Positions 1 to 9,323 of a stretch of 64,000 bases of DNA are shown here, piece after piece. The DNA is taken from contig JAGZQO010000003.1 in assembly GCA_018382125.1 (NCBI GenBank), positions 54,688 through 118,687 of the forward strand, given 5' to 3'. The DNA is from Collinsella sp. Lineage in GTDB: Bacteria; Actinomycetota; Coriobacteriia; Coriobacteriales; Coriobacteriaceae. The notes under the pieces were generated by a model. The model searched no databases, had not been told where the DNA came from, and saw only the letters and a list, made by a program, of their open reading frames with translations. The position numbers and the translations under genes are program-made. How positions within the stretch are numbered: the first letter of the stretch is position 1; each line of letters begins with the position of its first letter.

Positions 1-56
1 TGCTTGCCCACCGCGGTGGACGCTTCCCGGCACCGCTGAACTCGCTGAAGAACTAG
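1..56 (+). CDS. 3' end of an unidentified gene
   Basis: Frame 3 is open from the window edge to a TAG ending at 56 and would encode a C-terminus finishing in NSLKN. The fragment is too short to assign to a family. It is called only because an open frame stops just before the inverted repeat at 73-206, as a gene end would. It could equally be chance. Confidence 0.3.
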   Translation, partial: LAHRGGRFPAPLNSLKN

Positions 57-72
57 CTGAGGATACGGGCGA

Positions 73-206
73 GGAGCCCCGGGGAGGGCAAATATATAAG
101 GTCGCCTGCTCGGACAGTCCTGACTCGCACGGAGAGCACATTAAGTGCTCTCCGGCTCGTGCGGAACTCGCGATCGACCTTATATATTTGCCCTCCCCGG
201 GGCTCC
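73..206. repeat. Long inverted repeat with perfect 32-bp arms
   Basis: Arms at 73-104 and 175-206 are exact reverse complements. The 70-base spacer carries its own smaller hairpin around GGAGAGCAC/GTGCTCTCC. There is no U-tract on either side, so it is not a plain intrinsic terminator. It lies between a putative gene end and the methyltransferase gene. A similar object (32-bp arms, inner hairpin) occurs at 21817-21959 with different arm sequence. Confidence 0.85.
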
Positions 207-321
207 CGCACAACGAGACCTCAGTTGGGTTCTATCCCGGTTGCAGTTGCTTCGCTCCTGCACCACTTGGCTGTGCGGCGGTTTGGCGTTGGAACTGTTC
301 TTTTTCTGATATATGCTTGTT

Positions 322-354
322 GCGGCTCTTCTTTTGGGAGGAGCCGCTTTTTTT
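322..354 (+). terminator. Intrinsic terminator
   Basis: GCGGCTC pairs with GAGCCGC around a short loop and is followed by seven T residues. It would end a transcript entering from the left, just before the methyltransferase ribosome binding site. Apart from the inverted repeat and this hairpin, bases 57-373 show no gene. Confidence 0.75.
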
Positions 355-373
355 GTTGCTAGGAGGTTGGCCC

Positions 374-1261
374 GTGGTTGATGGGGACGCTCGCTCTGAG
401 CTTCTTTCCGCTGATTGGAATGGCGAATGGATGCGCCTGCAGGCTGGTCGGCGGCGGGCTGATGATTCTTTTGAGTGGGATAAAAGGGCTCGGCATTTTC
501 GGCCGTTGGAGACTGCCCCGTATGCCCGGGACCTTATGAAGCTGTTGGCGTTAAAGCCTGGTGAATCCGTGCTTGATATGGGGTGTGGAGCTGGGTCGAT
601 TGCTATTCCGCTTGCTCAGGCTGGGCATCCTGTGATTGCGGCCGACTTCTCCCCTGCTATGTTGGGCACGCTTGATGCTGGCATTGAGTACTATGGGCTC
701 GAGGGTCGCATTACGCCGCTTGAGCTTGCTTGGGATGATGATTGGGATTTGGTTGGGCCGGTTGCGAAAGCGGTGGATGTTGCCTTTGCCAGTCGTTCGG
801 TAACAACGACCAACCTGAAAGGCGCACTTGCCAAGCTTGATCGTACGGCTCGTCGGCGTTGTGCTGTCACGATGGTCGCTAACTCCAGCCCGCGCTATGA
901 CCTGCACTTGATGAATGCCATCGGTGCCTCGGTTACCTGCAGTAATGGCTTTGTGTATGCCTTTAATATCCTCATTCAGATGGGCACCCTGCCACAGGTC
1001 ACGTACTTTGAATCGCCTCGTCGCGATACCTTCGACAGCCTTGAGGCGGGCGTGGCGGACTTCTCCCGCATGCTCGAGCACGGTAACGAGGATAAGATCG
1101 ACCGTCTGCGCGACTATATCGCCCAGCACATGATTGAGAATCCCCATGCTGGCGAGCCGGGATCAAAAGGCGTGCCGCAGGGTCGCTACATGCTCGACCA
1201 TATCCGCAAGGTCCGCTGGGCGTTTATTACCTGGGAGCCGGTCTCTGCGAACCGTCCGTAG
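374..1261 (+). CDS. SAM-dependent methyltransferase (class I)
   Basis: The product is 295 aa if started at the GTG at 374, which follows AGGAGG at 361-366 with 7-base spacing. A longer upstream frame would run through the terminator and is not believable. Glycine-rich motif I (VLDMGCGAGSIAIPLAQAG) and the acidic VIAADFSP strand identify a Rossmann-fold methyltransferase. The substrate is unknown. It is related in length and layout to class I methyltransferases annotated only by fold. It stands alone, followed by yhbY 181 bases downstream. Confidence 0.75.
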   Translation: MVDGDARSELLSADWNGEWMRLQAGRRRADDSFEWDKRARHFRPLETAPYARDLMKLLALKPGESVLDMGCGAGSIAIPLAQAGHPVIAADFSPAMLGTLDAGIEYYGLEGRITPLELAWDDDWDLVGPVAKAVDVAFASRSVTTTNLKGALAKLDRTARRRCAVTMVANSSPRYDLHLMNAIGASVTCSNGFVYAFNILIQMGTLPQVTYFESPRRDTFDSLEAGVADFSRMLEHGNEDKIDRLRDYIAQHMIENPHAGEPGSKGVPQGRYMLDHIRKVRWAFITWEPVSANRP

Positions 1262-1442
1262 ACCGCTTGCGTCCTCATCACGCGTCCGCCTGCAGCCCGC
1301 ACCGCCCACTCACTCGGCATCCGCATTCTTTTTGAACTGGGCAAACGCGCTCCACACCGCGCCGTTCCTGCGCTATCGTGGGACAGCTCACGTAGATTAA
1401 GGCCCCGTCGCGGGGCGCCCCATACATAGAAAGCGAGAACCC

Positions 1443-1742
1443 ATGGCACTGACAGGAGCCCAGGTCAAGCAGCTTCGCAGCATGGCCCATCACCTCAACC
1501 CCGCCATCATCATCGGCAAGTCCGACGTCAACGAGGGCACCGTCGAGCAGACGGTCGCCTACCTGGAGAAGCACGAGCTCGTTAAGTGCTCCGTGCTCGA
1601 TGGCTCCAGTCTTTCCGCCCGCGAGGCCGCCGAAGAGCTCGCCGAGCGCTGCCACGCCGAGGTCGTCCAGGTTATCGGCCGCAAGTTCTCGCTGTATCGC
1701 GAGTCCTCGCGCAAGGACATCGAGAAGATCAAGCTCGTCTAA
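1443..1742 (+). CDS. yhbY: YhbY-family CRM-domain RNA-binding protein
   Basis: The 99-aa protein spans a single CRM domain, the usual YhbY length. It shows the opening LTGAQVKQLRSMAHHLNPAI, the IIGKSDVNEG turn that contains the GxxG-like RNA-binding loop, and a VIGRKFSLYRES C-terminal strand. YhbY proteins associate with pre-50S ribosomal subunits. A purine-rich GAAAGCGAGAA lies before the ATG. The gene ends at a terminator shared with the convergent regulator gene. Confidence 0.9.
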   Translation: MALTGAQVKQLRSMAHHLNPAIIIGKSDVNEGTVEQTVAYLEKHELVKCSVLDGSSLSAREAAEELAERCHAEVVQVIGRKFSLYRESSRKDIEKIKLV

Positions 1743-1780
1743 GAGTCAATGATCCGGCGAGCCAACACATAGCAAGCCTG

Positions 1781-1813
1781 CGGGCGTCCGAGCAATTCGG
1801 ACGCCCGTTTTTT
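1781..1813. terminator. Bidirectional terminator between yhbY and the regulator
   Basis: CGGGCGTCCG and CGGACGCCCG form a 10-bp stem, followed on the + strand by six T residues. It sits between convergent genes; the stop codon of the minus-strand gene (1812) lies within its T-run. Confidence 0.8.
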
Positions 1814-4811
1814 ATCGCTCGACCAGCACACGGTTAAGCCTGCCCTCCACCAAGCGCTCGTATAGACGCCGCGTCTCGGGCTCGGGCACACCATTGACCT
1901 GCTCCCTTAAGTGGTGCATATGCCCGCTGTACAGCTCGACGATATCGCGCCGCCGCCCCGCCGCGCCGTAGACGCGCATAGCGCAACGCACCATGTCCTC
2001 GCGCGCCGTCTCTTGGCGCAGCCCCGACTCCACTAGCCATACCGCCGACTGCAGGTCGTTTTCTTCTAGGGCGGCATTCGCTCCCCGAATCATGCAGTCG
2101 ATATACTTCGATTCCATAATGCGCCGCATACGCAAGAAGTAGGTGGGATTGCAGCCATTGGGAACATACAACGGACCGGCGTAGAGCTGCTCGATCTTAA
2201 GGCACAGCTCGACCAGATGGGGTCCGCGCGCACCTGTGCGATTTCCCAAAACTTCGCGGCTTATCTGATCAAACAACCGCACATCGGTCTTAACATAGTC
2301 ACCGTTGAGCCCAATGCACTCATTTTGGATCAGCACACACGATTTGCCGTCCGGCGTCGGCCCCAAGGCCGAGCGCAGGCGCGATATCGTCGAATACAGG
2401 TTGTTGCGGGCGCTATTGAACTCGGCGTGGGGCCACAGCTCCATGGCCAGCGTCTCGCGGTCGACCAGCGCATCCATGCCCAGTGCAAGCCGCTCGGCGA
2501 GCGTTGCCGCTTTCTTGCGGCGCCACATCTTGTCCGTAATGGGAAACCCGTCGCGCTCGGCGCGAAACGCCCCAAACATGCGAATCTCGATATGGTCGAT
2601 AGTATCGACGGCTTCAACCTCGCCAGCCTGAAACAGGCGCTCACCCTCCCCTTCCAGATCGTCACGCAACGAATACCGCGATAGCTCGCGCACCGGGAGT
2701 TTCTTGCGAATTCTGGCCGCCGGCTCGCCCAGACAATGCATGGCAAGGCGCGCAAAGAGCCGATACGATGGGTCCAAAATCGCTGCGCGGTTCATGGACA
2801 TCCATGCCGCAAGATCGCTATCTCTGCCCGCGCAGGCCAAGTGCAGCGCCACCATCCAGGCCTCCGCGCCACCAACCTGCGTCTGGCTTATATCGAGCAG
2901 CTCCGCCTCCTCGCGCACCGAAACCATCGATGTATTGCGCAGATACGCCGCACGCTCCAGCAGCAACGCGTTGTCGCGCATGTACGCAATTGGCTCCTCA
3001 GCAAGTTTGAGTACCTGGACCGCGCGGAACTTCGCATTGACCGGCCGCCCTTCTGCCAGCGATTGCCAGCCTTCTAGCAGCAGGCCAAACAGCTGAATCT
3101 GGTTGTCGCGCATGCGTACGGCAAAGCGATCGAGCTCGTTGAACGCCGCATCGTCGGTTACCGGCAAGCCGGAAAGGAGCCGCCGTGCCGCCAGCACCAT
3201 GCGCACCCAGATAGCCGGCGCCTTAAGTCCACGTACATCGAGCGCGTCCCGTATCAGCGCCATCTCGTCGTCGCGCTCGTCGATCCCCGCAAACGACCCA
3301 TCGAAGAGCTCCACTAGCATGCTATCGGCCCGTATAAAAGTCCCCGCGATATCGAGCTCGCAGTCATATGCTTTGCGCGTTTTGAGCTGCTGCAGAGCGC
3401 CACCGTCGTCTCCCCGCTCGGCCAACCAGTGCTTGACCCCGATATGTGCAAAGAGCATGTCGAGCGCCGTGTGTTCCGTCTCGATTTCCGGCACAGCAAG
3501 GTTCATGGGAAGCCCAAGCCCATTGTCCCCATAGCAAACTGCCGTAAGGGCCTGGGCAACCTTCCACGAAACGGGATCTATTTCACAGGCCGCCTGATCG
3601 CCCGCATGCTCAATGAGCGATGCCATGCAGCGGGCGAGCTTTGTGTTGGACACGCTGACTGCCGCCAAATATACACCGAGCGCCTCGGCAGGCGTTGGCT
3701 CTGGGGCGGGATCGTCGGCATCGATCGTGCTCAACGCCGCCCGGCAGACATCGGCACCGTGCCCCGTCAGAGCAAGATCGACCCCATACTGCCCGGCAAG
3801 TTCAAGGACCACGCTACGGTCCAAAAAGGCGTCGGCTAGGTCCATCGCCGCATCACATCGACCTGCCTTGAGCAAAATTCGAGCTGCCCGCGGAACAAGC
3901 TCGGGACGGATCTCGGCCACCAACTTACGCAGACGCAGACGTCCGTTGTCCTCGGCGCCCAGGCACGTAAAGCTCCGGTCGGCGGGATCTAAACCAAAGA
4001 TCGGGTAATCGCGTACAAGGTAGGACTGGTCGATCATCGACAGCCTCACCCCGCAAGCCTCGAGTTCTGCAATATTGCCCTCGCCCATCAAGATTATGAG
4101 GCAGGCGACGCAGAACAGCGCATTATTATCGAGCGAAGCAAGATCGACAAGTGCCGCACCATACACGTTGACAATCTCGTTTTCGAGCAGACCGGCAACA
4201 TCGCCCTGGCCGTACAGACCCGTCTGCAAAGCCGAAACAAGCTCGGGCACACCCTGTGTGAGCTGATAAAAGTCGAGCGATGTGCTAATCGAAAACGCCG
4301 ATGCCCACGCCGAATACTCATAGGCATGCACCTTGAGCATTTGCGCATTGATCTTAACCGAGTCACCCAGCCCATGAATCAGCTGACGATTTGAAGGACG
4401 GCAGGAGATAAAGACCCCTACCCCCATAGCGCGCAGGCCGCGAATCCTGTCAATGAGGTCTTCGGTATCGTGCTGATCGAGATTTGGCACATTATCAATC
4501 GCGACAAGGGAATGCGGCTTGTCTTTGAGCTCTTCGGTTACCACCTCGAGCTGCATAAACACCTCGCGCCCAATGGCTCGATCCGCCTCGATAATCCGCA
4601 CGGGGCCTCGCGTCGGGTCGCTTTTTACCTCTTGGGTGTACTGCAGCAGCACCGAGGTTTTCCCAAAACCATCGGGCGCGTAGAGAACCACGATGCCGGC
4701 CTTTCGGCCCTTGGCGATAAGCTCATTTAGCAGACGCTCACGTCGCACCATATAGCCTCCGCCCAGCGGCATCAGTTCGAGGTCGTCTATACTATCCAAA
4801 TCGTTTACCAT
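1812..4811 (-). CDS. Large STAND-type NTPase with C-terminal SARP/BTAD regulator domain
   Basis: A 999-aa product from the ATG at 4811, preceded by GAGGAGCGGGT; a 17-residue longer frame lacks such a site. The N-terminus has a Walker A loop APDGFGKTS (residues 45-53), then LVAIDNVPNLDQHD as a Walker B-like strand, as in MalT/LuxR-type NTPase regulators. Residues from about 500 to 740 are helical and TPR-like. The last 250 residues hold an OmpR-like winged helix (IEIRMFGAFRAERDG..., RRKKAATLAERLAL, ARNNLYSTISRLRSALG) and a bacterial transcriptional activation domain. It is probably a transcription activator with an unknown ligand. The order (NTPase first, SARP last) is the reverse of AfsR. No target is evident among its neighbours. 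Confidence 0.75.
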   Translation of the reverse strand: MVNDLDSIDDLELMPLGGGYMVRRERLLNELIAKGRKAGIVVLYAPDGFGKTSVLLQYTQEVKSDPTRGPVRIIEADRAIGREVFMQLEVVTEELKDKPHSLVAIDNVPNLDQHDTEDLIDRIRGLRAMGVGVFISCRPSNRQLIHGLGDSVKINAQMLKVHAYEYSAWASAFSISTSLDFYQLTQGVPELVSALQTGLYGQGDVAGLLENEIVNVYGAALVDLASLDNNALFCVACLIILMGEGNIAELEACGVRLSMIDQSYLVRDYPIFGLDPADRSFTCLGAEDNGRLRLRKLVAEIRPELVPRAARILLKAGRCDAAMDLADAFLDRSVVLELAGQYGVDLALTGHGADVCRAALSTIDADDPAPEPTPAEALGVYLAAVSVSNTKLARCMASLIEHAGDQAACEIDPVSWKVAQALTAVCYGDNGLGLPMNLAVPEIETEHTALDMLFAHIGVKHWLAERGDDGGALQQLKTRKAYDCELDIAGTFIRADSMLVELFDGSFAGIDERDDEMALIRDALDVRGLKAPAIWVRMVLAARRLLSGLPVTDDAAFNELDRFAVRMRDNQIQLFGLLLEGWQSLAEGRPVNAKFRAVQVLKLAEEPIAYMRDNALLLERAAYLRNTSMVSVREEAELLDISQTQVGGAEAWMVALHLACAGRDSDLAAWMSMNRAAILDPSYRLFARLAMHCLGEPAARIRKKLPVRELSRYSLRDDLEGEGERLFQAGEVEAVDTIDHIEIRMFGAFRAERDGFPITDKMWRRKKAATLAERLALGMDALVDRETLAMELWPHAEFNSARNNLYSTISRLRSALGPTPDGKSCVLIQNECIGLNGDYVKTDVRLFDQISREVLGNRTGARGPHLVELCLKIEQLYAGPLYVPNGCNPTYFLRMRRIMESKYIDCMIRGANAALEENDLQSAVWLVESGLRQETAREDMVRCAMRVYGAAGRRRDIVELYSGHMHHLREQVNGVPEPETRRLYERLVEGRLNRVLVER

Positions 4812-5198
4812 ACCCGCTCCTCTACTCGACCGTATGGACACCGTAACCGCAAGACCATACAAGCCGCACCATGAATAGAGCGGTTTTGTGTTTTAGGTTG
4901 TCTTTCGGTACGCAAGCGGCAAGTTTTTGTACAGCGAGGGCCGATTGTTATTAATCCCCCGACTAATCGGTCTTTGAGCAGGTAAATGTGCTTGTCGGCT
5001 TGTCCCATCCCAGTGGCAGTGTAACTCATATGAACATGGTTCACCCCTGTCATTCAACTCGCCTAGCACCCGCTACCGTCTGCGACCTTTTAGTGGCATT
5101 TTTGCATAGAATCTGGTATGGAATGAATCAAGCTGTTGGGCATTCGACATTCGTCAAGCTTGCAGCAAGATTTTGGTCAAGCATATGACAAGGACAGC
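4812..5198. other. Gene-free intergenic stretch
   Basis: About 390 bases without a credible gene between the large regulator's start and the nagB terminator. A weak hairpin (CCGATT/AATCGG at 4941-4970, followed by TCTTT) is visible. It presumably contains the promoter of the regulator reading leftwards. No convincing promoter boxes were recognised. Confidence 0.5.
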
Positions 5199-5224
5199 AA
5201 AAAGGCCCCCGCAAAGCGGAGGCC
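5199..5224 (-). terminator. Intrinsic terminator of nagB
   Basis: On the minus strand GGCCTCCGC pairs with GCGGGGGCC across a TTT loop and is followed by five U residues. Confidence 0.85.
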
Positions 5225-5258
5225 TTCGGCAAAGCTATGTCGAGGTGACGGGCTCGCG

Positions 5259-5987
5259 CTACTCGCAGAGCGAAAGGGCGGCCTCGTCGGCGACCACGAC
5301 GCAGTTGGTGTGCAGCTGCAGGATCGAAGCCGGGCACTCGGGCGTAACCGGGCCATAGCACATGTCGTGCACGGCCTGAGCCTTGGCCTCGCCGTTGGCG
5401 ACGACCAGAATCATGCGGGCATACATGATGGTCTGGGTGCCCATAGTGTAGGCCTGACGGGGCACGTCGTCGATGCTGTCGAACAGGCGGCTGTTGGCCT
5501 GGATGGTGCTCTCGGTGAGGTCGACGCAGTGCGTACCCTTGGAGAAGTGATCGTCGGGCTCGTTGAAGCCAATGTGACCGTTGTTACCAATGCCGAGCAG
5601 CTGCAGATCGGGGTAGCCGGCGGCAGCAACGATCTTGTCGTACTCAGAGCAGGCAGCGGCGGCATCGGGGTTAGAACCGTCGGGCACATGCGTGTTGTTC
5701 AGATCGATGTTGATGTGATCGAAGAAGTTCTCACGCATAAAATAGTGATAGCTCTGGGGATCGTCATGCGAAAGGCCACGATACTCGTCCAGGTTATAGG
5801 TGCTGACCTCGGCAAAGTCGACGTCGCCCTTCTCATACCAAGCGGCAAGCTGCTTGTAGGCGCCAATCGGGGTGGAGCCGGTGGCAAGGCCCAGCACGCA
5901 ATCGGGCTTGAGGATGACCTGCGCCGAGATGATATTGGCGGCCTTACGGCTCATATCCTCGTAGTCTTTAGCTTTAATGATCTTCAT
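5259..5987 (-). CDS. nagB: Glucosamine-6-phosphate deaminase
   Basis: The 242-aa product matches the short Gram-positive NagB length. It converts glucosamine-6-phosphate to fructose-6-phosphate and ammonia in the cytosol. Visible motifs are GLATGSTPIGAY (phosphate loop), TYNLDEYRGL (catalytic Asp) and GIGNNGHIGFNEP (catalytic His). The ATG at 5987 follows AAAGGA; upstream residues in the frame look non-coding. It is transcribed after the PTS EIIA gene but with about 270 bases and a strong hairpin between them. With EIIA and glmM it makes an amino-sugar cluster joining catabolism and cell-wall precursor synthesis. Confidence 0.95.
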   Translation of the reverse strand: MKIIKAKDYEDMSRKAANIISAQVILKPDCVLGLATGSTPIGAYKQLAAWYEKGDVDFAEVSTYNLDEYRGLSHDDPQSYHYFMRENFFDHINIDLNNTHVPDGSNPDAAAACSEYDKIVAAAGYPDLQLLGIGNNGHIGFNEPDDHFSKGTHCVDLTESTIQANSRLFDSIDDVPRQAYTMGTQTIMYARMILVVANGEAKAQAVHDMCYGPVTPECPASILQLHTNCVVVADEAALSLCE

Positions 5988-6185
5988 TACGCGTCCTTTC
6001 TCGTACAAGAGAGGCAAGGCTCCCCTTACAAGCGCTTGCCCGCGGCCCGCGTCGACCGCAACCAACGTGTGCGGCCACCAGGGCGAGGTCGCGTAATGTA
6101 TGTGTCTCGTGTCTAGCCGCGTCGAGGCCCCTGCCCGTCCACGGTGACCCGAAGCCCTTTAGCTTCGGACAAATCCCATCTTGCC

Positions 6186-6219
6186 ACGGAGGGCGCCCTC
6201 TTTCAAGGGCGCCCTCCGT
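6186..6219. other. 14-bp perfect hairpin between nagB and PTS EIIA
   Basis: Arms at 6186-6199 and 6206-6219 (ACGGAGGGCGCCCT and its complement) surround a six-base loop. Neither strand has a U-run after it, so it may be an RNA-stabilising or processing structure, or a Rho-type end of the EIIA transcript. Confidence 0.6.
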
Positions 6220-6258
6220 AAACGTGTTTGAATTGTAGGCTAAAGGCCAAGCGCCCTG

Positions 6259-6756
6259 TTAGCGCTCGCGAGCGACGATGAGCTGGTCCATCTCTTCGAC
6301 ATGCACGCCAACGGAGCCCTTGATGCTCGAGAACTCAACGGAGTTGCACACCAAGATGGGAACCGTCACATCGTAGCCCTCGGCAGCAATTGTCTCGCGA
6401 TCGAACTCAATGAGTACATCGCCCTTATGGACGATGTCACCCACTTGCGCATGTACGGTAAAGTGCTTGCCCTCGAGCTGAACAGTGTCCAAGCCAACGT
6501 GGATGAGCACGTCCAAGCCATCGACCGTGTTGAGCGCAACGGCGTGTCCCGTGGGAAAAATGGCCTCGACCTTGGCGTCTGCCGGCGCAATCACGCGCGT
6601 ACCCGTAGGCTGAATCGCCACGCCCTGGCCCAAAAGGCCGGTGGCAAATGTCTGGTCATTGACCTCGGACAACGGAATGACGTCGCCCGAGATGGGAGCA
6701 TCCAGCGTAAGGACTCGACCACGCATACCAAAAGACCTTAGGACTTTAGTGAACAT
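6259..6756 (-). CDS. Stand-alone PTS EIIA, glucose family
   Basis: 165 aa, the size of a free EIIA-Glc (Crr-like) domain. Both conserved histidines are present: FPTGHAVAL (His71) and LIHVGLDTVQLEG (His86, expected phospho-acceptor from HPr). The start at 6756 follows GAGGGGG; an upstream in-frame ATG lacks a site. It would relay phosphate to a glucose or N-acetylglucosamine EIICB encoded elsewhere. Position beside nagB fits GlcNAc uptake, but the specific sugar is inference. Confidence 0.9.
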   Translation of the reverse strand: MFTKVLRSFGMRGRVLTLDAPISGDVIPLSEVNDQTFATGLLGQGVAIQPTGTRVIAPADAKVEAIFPTGHAVALNTVDGLDVLIHVGLDTVQLEGKHFTVHAQVGDIVHKGDVLIEFDRETIAAEGYDVTVPILVCNSVEFSSIKGSVGVHVEEMDQLIVARER

Positions 6757-6827
6757 GATCCCCCTCGGACATACCAATCAACCAAAATAGCTTTAACAGT
6801 TTACCACTTGGCACCCGTTTTTGACCA

Positions 6828-8165
6828 TTAGGGAAGTTCGCGCTTGACAACCTCGACGATGTCGTCGACAACACGCTGGGTCAGCTCGTGCGTCTCCGCC
6901 TCGGCCATAACGCGAACCAGCGGCTCAGTACCGCTCGGGCGCACCAGAATGCGGCCGCGGCCGTCAAGCTCCTTCTCGGCAGCAGCGACGGCGTCCCAAA
7001 TGGGCTGGCAATCGTCCAGACCAGCCTTGTTGTCCGAATGCACGTTGACGAGTACCTGCGGGTACTTCTTCATGATGCCGGCAAGATCGGTGAGGGTACG
7101 ACCGGTGCGCTTGAGCACGGCCAGCAGCTGCAGAGCCGTCACCAGGCCGTCACCGGTGGTATTGTGCTCCAGGAAGATGATGTGCCCGGACTGTTCGCCG
7201 CCGATGACGGCGCCGTCCGCAAGCATACGCTCCAGAACGTAGCGATCGCCCACGGCGGTCTGAACCATCTCGAAGCCCTGCTCCTTCATAGCGATGGAGA
7301 AGCCCAGGTTGCACATGACGGTCGAGACGATCTCGGAGTTGGCGAGCTTGCCACGGGCGGCCAGGTCGGAGCCGCAGATGGCCAGGATGTAGTCACCGTC
7401 GATCTCATTGCCCTCACTGTCCACGAACAGCACGCGATCGGCGTCGCCGTCGTGGGCCAGACCGATATCGGCGTGGGTGCGCAGCACGAGCTCGCGCAGG
7501 GGCTCGAGGTGCGTAGAGCCGCACTCGACATTGATGTCGGTGCCGCAATAATCGGTGTTGATGGCATGAACCGTGGCACCCAGGCGCTGCAGCGCGGCGG
7601 GCGTAGTCTGGCAAGAAGCGCCATGGCCGCAGTCGACGGCAACGACTAGGCCATCGAGCCTCAGGCCATCGAGCGTATCGATGGCGTGGTCGACGTATGC
7701 CTTGCGGGCGTCCTTCATCTTGATGATGTGGCCCACGCCGGCACCGGTCGGCAGCGTGTCGGCAGCCATGGCTTCCTCGGACATGACCCAAGCGCTAATC
7801 TCCTCCTCGACCGCGTCGGGAAGCTTCATACCCTTGCGGCTAAAGAACTTGATGCCGTTGAACTCCGGCGGATTATGCGAAGCGGAGATAACGATGCCGC
7901 CATCGAGCTCGTTCTGAACGGTGAGCAGCGCCACGGCAGGCGTGGGGATGACGCCGCAGCAGTGCGGACGGCCGCCCTCGGCCATAATGCCGGCGGTCAG
8001 AGCGCTCTCGAGCATGGTGCCCGAAAGGCGCGTGTCACGGCCGATGCAGATGTCCGGACCAAGAAACTTGGTCGCCGCGCGACCCAGACGAAACGCGAGG
8101 TCGCACGAAAGATCGGCGTTGGCGACGCCACGGACGCCGTCGGTACCGAAGATGTTCTGGGGCAT
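6828..8165 (-). CDS. glmM: Phosphoglucosamine mutase
   Basis: 445 aa, typical of GlmM. It interconverts glucosamine-6- and -1-phosphate on the way to UDP-GlcNAc. Motifs: FGTDGVRGVAN at the N-terminus, the phosphoserine loop ISASHNPPEFNGIKFF, metal loop DGDADRVLFVD, sugar loop GGEQSGHIIF and phosphate-binding RPSGTEPLVRVM. AAGGAG precedes the ATG. It follows rplM-rpsI on the same strand after a terminator, and precedes EIIA by about 70 bases, which could allow co-transcription with EIIA. Confidence 0.96.
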   Translation of the reverse strand: MPQNIFGTDGVRGVANADLSCDLAFRLGRAATKFLGPDICIGRDTRLSGTMLESALTAGIMAEGGRPHCCGVIPTPAVALLTVQNELDGGIVISASHNPPEFNGIKFFSRKGMKLPDAVEEEISAWVMSEEAMAADTLPTGAGVGHIIKMKDARKAYVDHAIDTLDGLRLDGLVVAVDCGHGASCQTTPAALQRLGATVHAINTDYCGTDINVECGSTHLEPLRELVLRTHADIGLAHDGDADRVLFVDSEGNEIDGDYILAICGSDLAARGKLANSEIVSTVMCNLGFSIAMKEQGFEMVQTAVGDRYVLERMLADGAVIGGEQSGHIIFLEHNTTGDGLVTALQLLAVLKRTGRTLTDLAGIMKKYPQVLVNVHSDNKAGLDDCQPIWDAVAAAEKELDGRGRILVRPSGTEPLVRVMAEAETHELTQRVVDDIVEVVKRELP

Positions 8166-8213
8166 AGGATTGCTCCTTCCCTAGCAGGCGATATGCAACC
8201 GCCCACCCTAGTC

Positions 8214-8258
8214 GAAAAAGAAAAGCGGGACCCGCCGAGGAATCGGCAGGCCCCGCTT
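8214..8258 (-). terminator. Terminator of rplM-rpsI
   Basis: On the minus strand a long stem (AAGCGGGG...CCCGCTT with an inner GCCGA/TCGGC helix) is followed by TTTCTTTTTC. It separates the ribosomal operon from glmM. Confidence 0.85.
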
Positions 8259-8288
8259 GTACATTGTATCTCGAAAGGAGATAAAACC

Positions 8289-8684
<396 letters not shown>

Positions 8685-8686
8685 CT

Positions 8687-9130
8687 TTAAGCCTCCAGCT
8701 CAATCTTCGTGGGGTTCTGGGCAGCATGCGGATGCTCGGCACCAGCGTAGACCTTAAGCTTGGTCATCTGGGCACGGCCGAGGGTGGTCTTGGGCAGCAT
8801 GCCGCGAACGGCGCGCTCGATGACCTTCTCCGGGTGCTTCTCCATAGCCTGGCGGAAGCTCTCAGCCTTGAGGCCGCCGTTGTAGCCGCTGTGGCGATAA
8901 TAGGTCTTCGTGTCGGCCTTGTTACCGGTAAGCTGGACCTTATCGGCGTTGATGACGACAACGAAGTCGCCGCAGTCGCTGTTGGGCGTGAACTGGGGCT
9001 TGTTCTTACCGCGCAGGATCATTGCGATCTGGGTGGCAAGACGGCCCAGGACAGCACCATCGGCGTCGACGAGAACCCAGTTGCGCTGGACCTCGCCCTG
9101 CTTGGCGTAGTGAGTCGATTTCGAAATCAC
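8687..9130 (-). CDS. rplM: 50S ribosomal protein L13
   Basis: 147 aa, typical L13 with the W-VDADGAVLGRLATQIA opening and the GMLPKTTLGR motif. It starts at a GTG (9130) preceded by GGAGGAGTCTAA. It is first gene of the rplM-rpsI operon; the promoter should lie in 9131-9320, where no clear boxes were picked out. Confidence 0.97.
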   Translation of the reverse strand: MISKSTHYAKQGEVQRNWVLVDADGAVLGRLATQIAMILRGKNKPQFTPNSDCGDFVVVINADKVQLTGNKADTKTYYRHSGYNGGLKAESFRQAMEKHPEKVIERAVRGMLPKTTLGRAQMTKLKVYAGAEHPHAAQNPTKIELEA

Positions 9131-9323
9131 TTAGACTCCTCCATGTACAGTACGTGTTGTTACAGAGATTCACGGGGCTCTGCAAGTAACCCGTCCATAT
9201 TACCCCGCTCGCCGTACGAGTCAACAGGTATTTTGGCTCCGACCAGAGTTTCTGCACATGTCATCCACGAGCCGTGATTTTCCAGCTCTTTAGCTGTTGC
9301 CATTTTTTGAGGGTTCGCCGTCG

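Noticed and set aside
188..373. Upstream extension of the methyltransferase
   Set aside because: It would translate through an intrinsic terminator and half of the inverted repeat; AGGAGG plus GTG at 374 is better.
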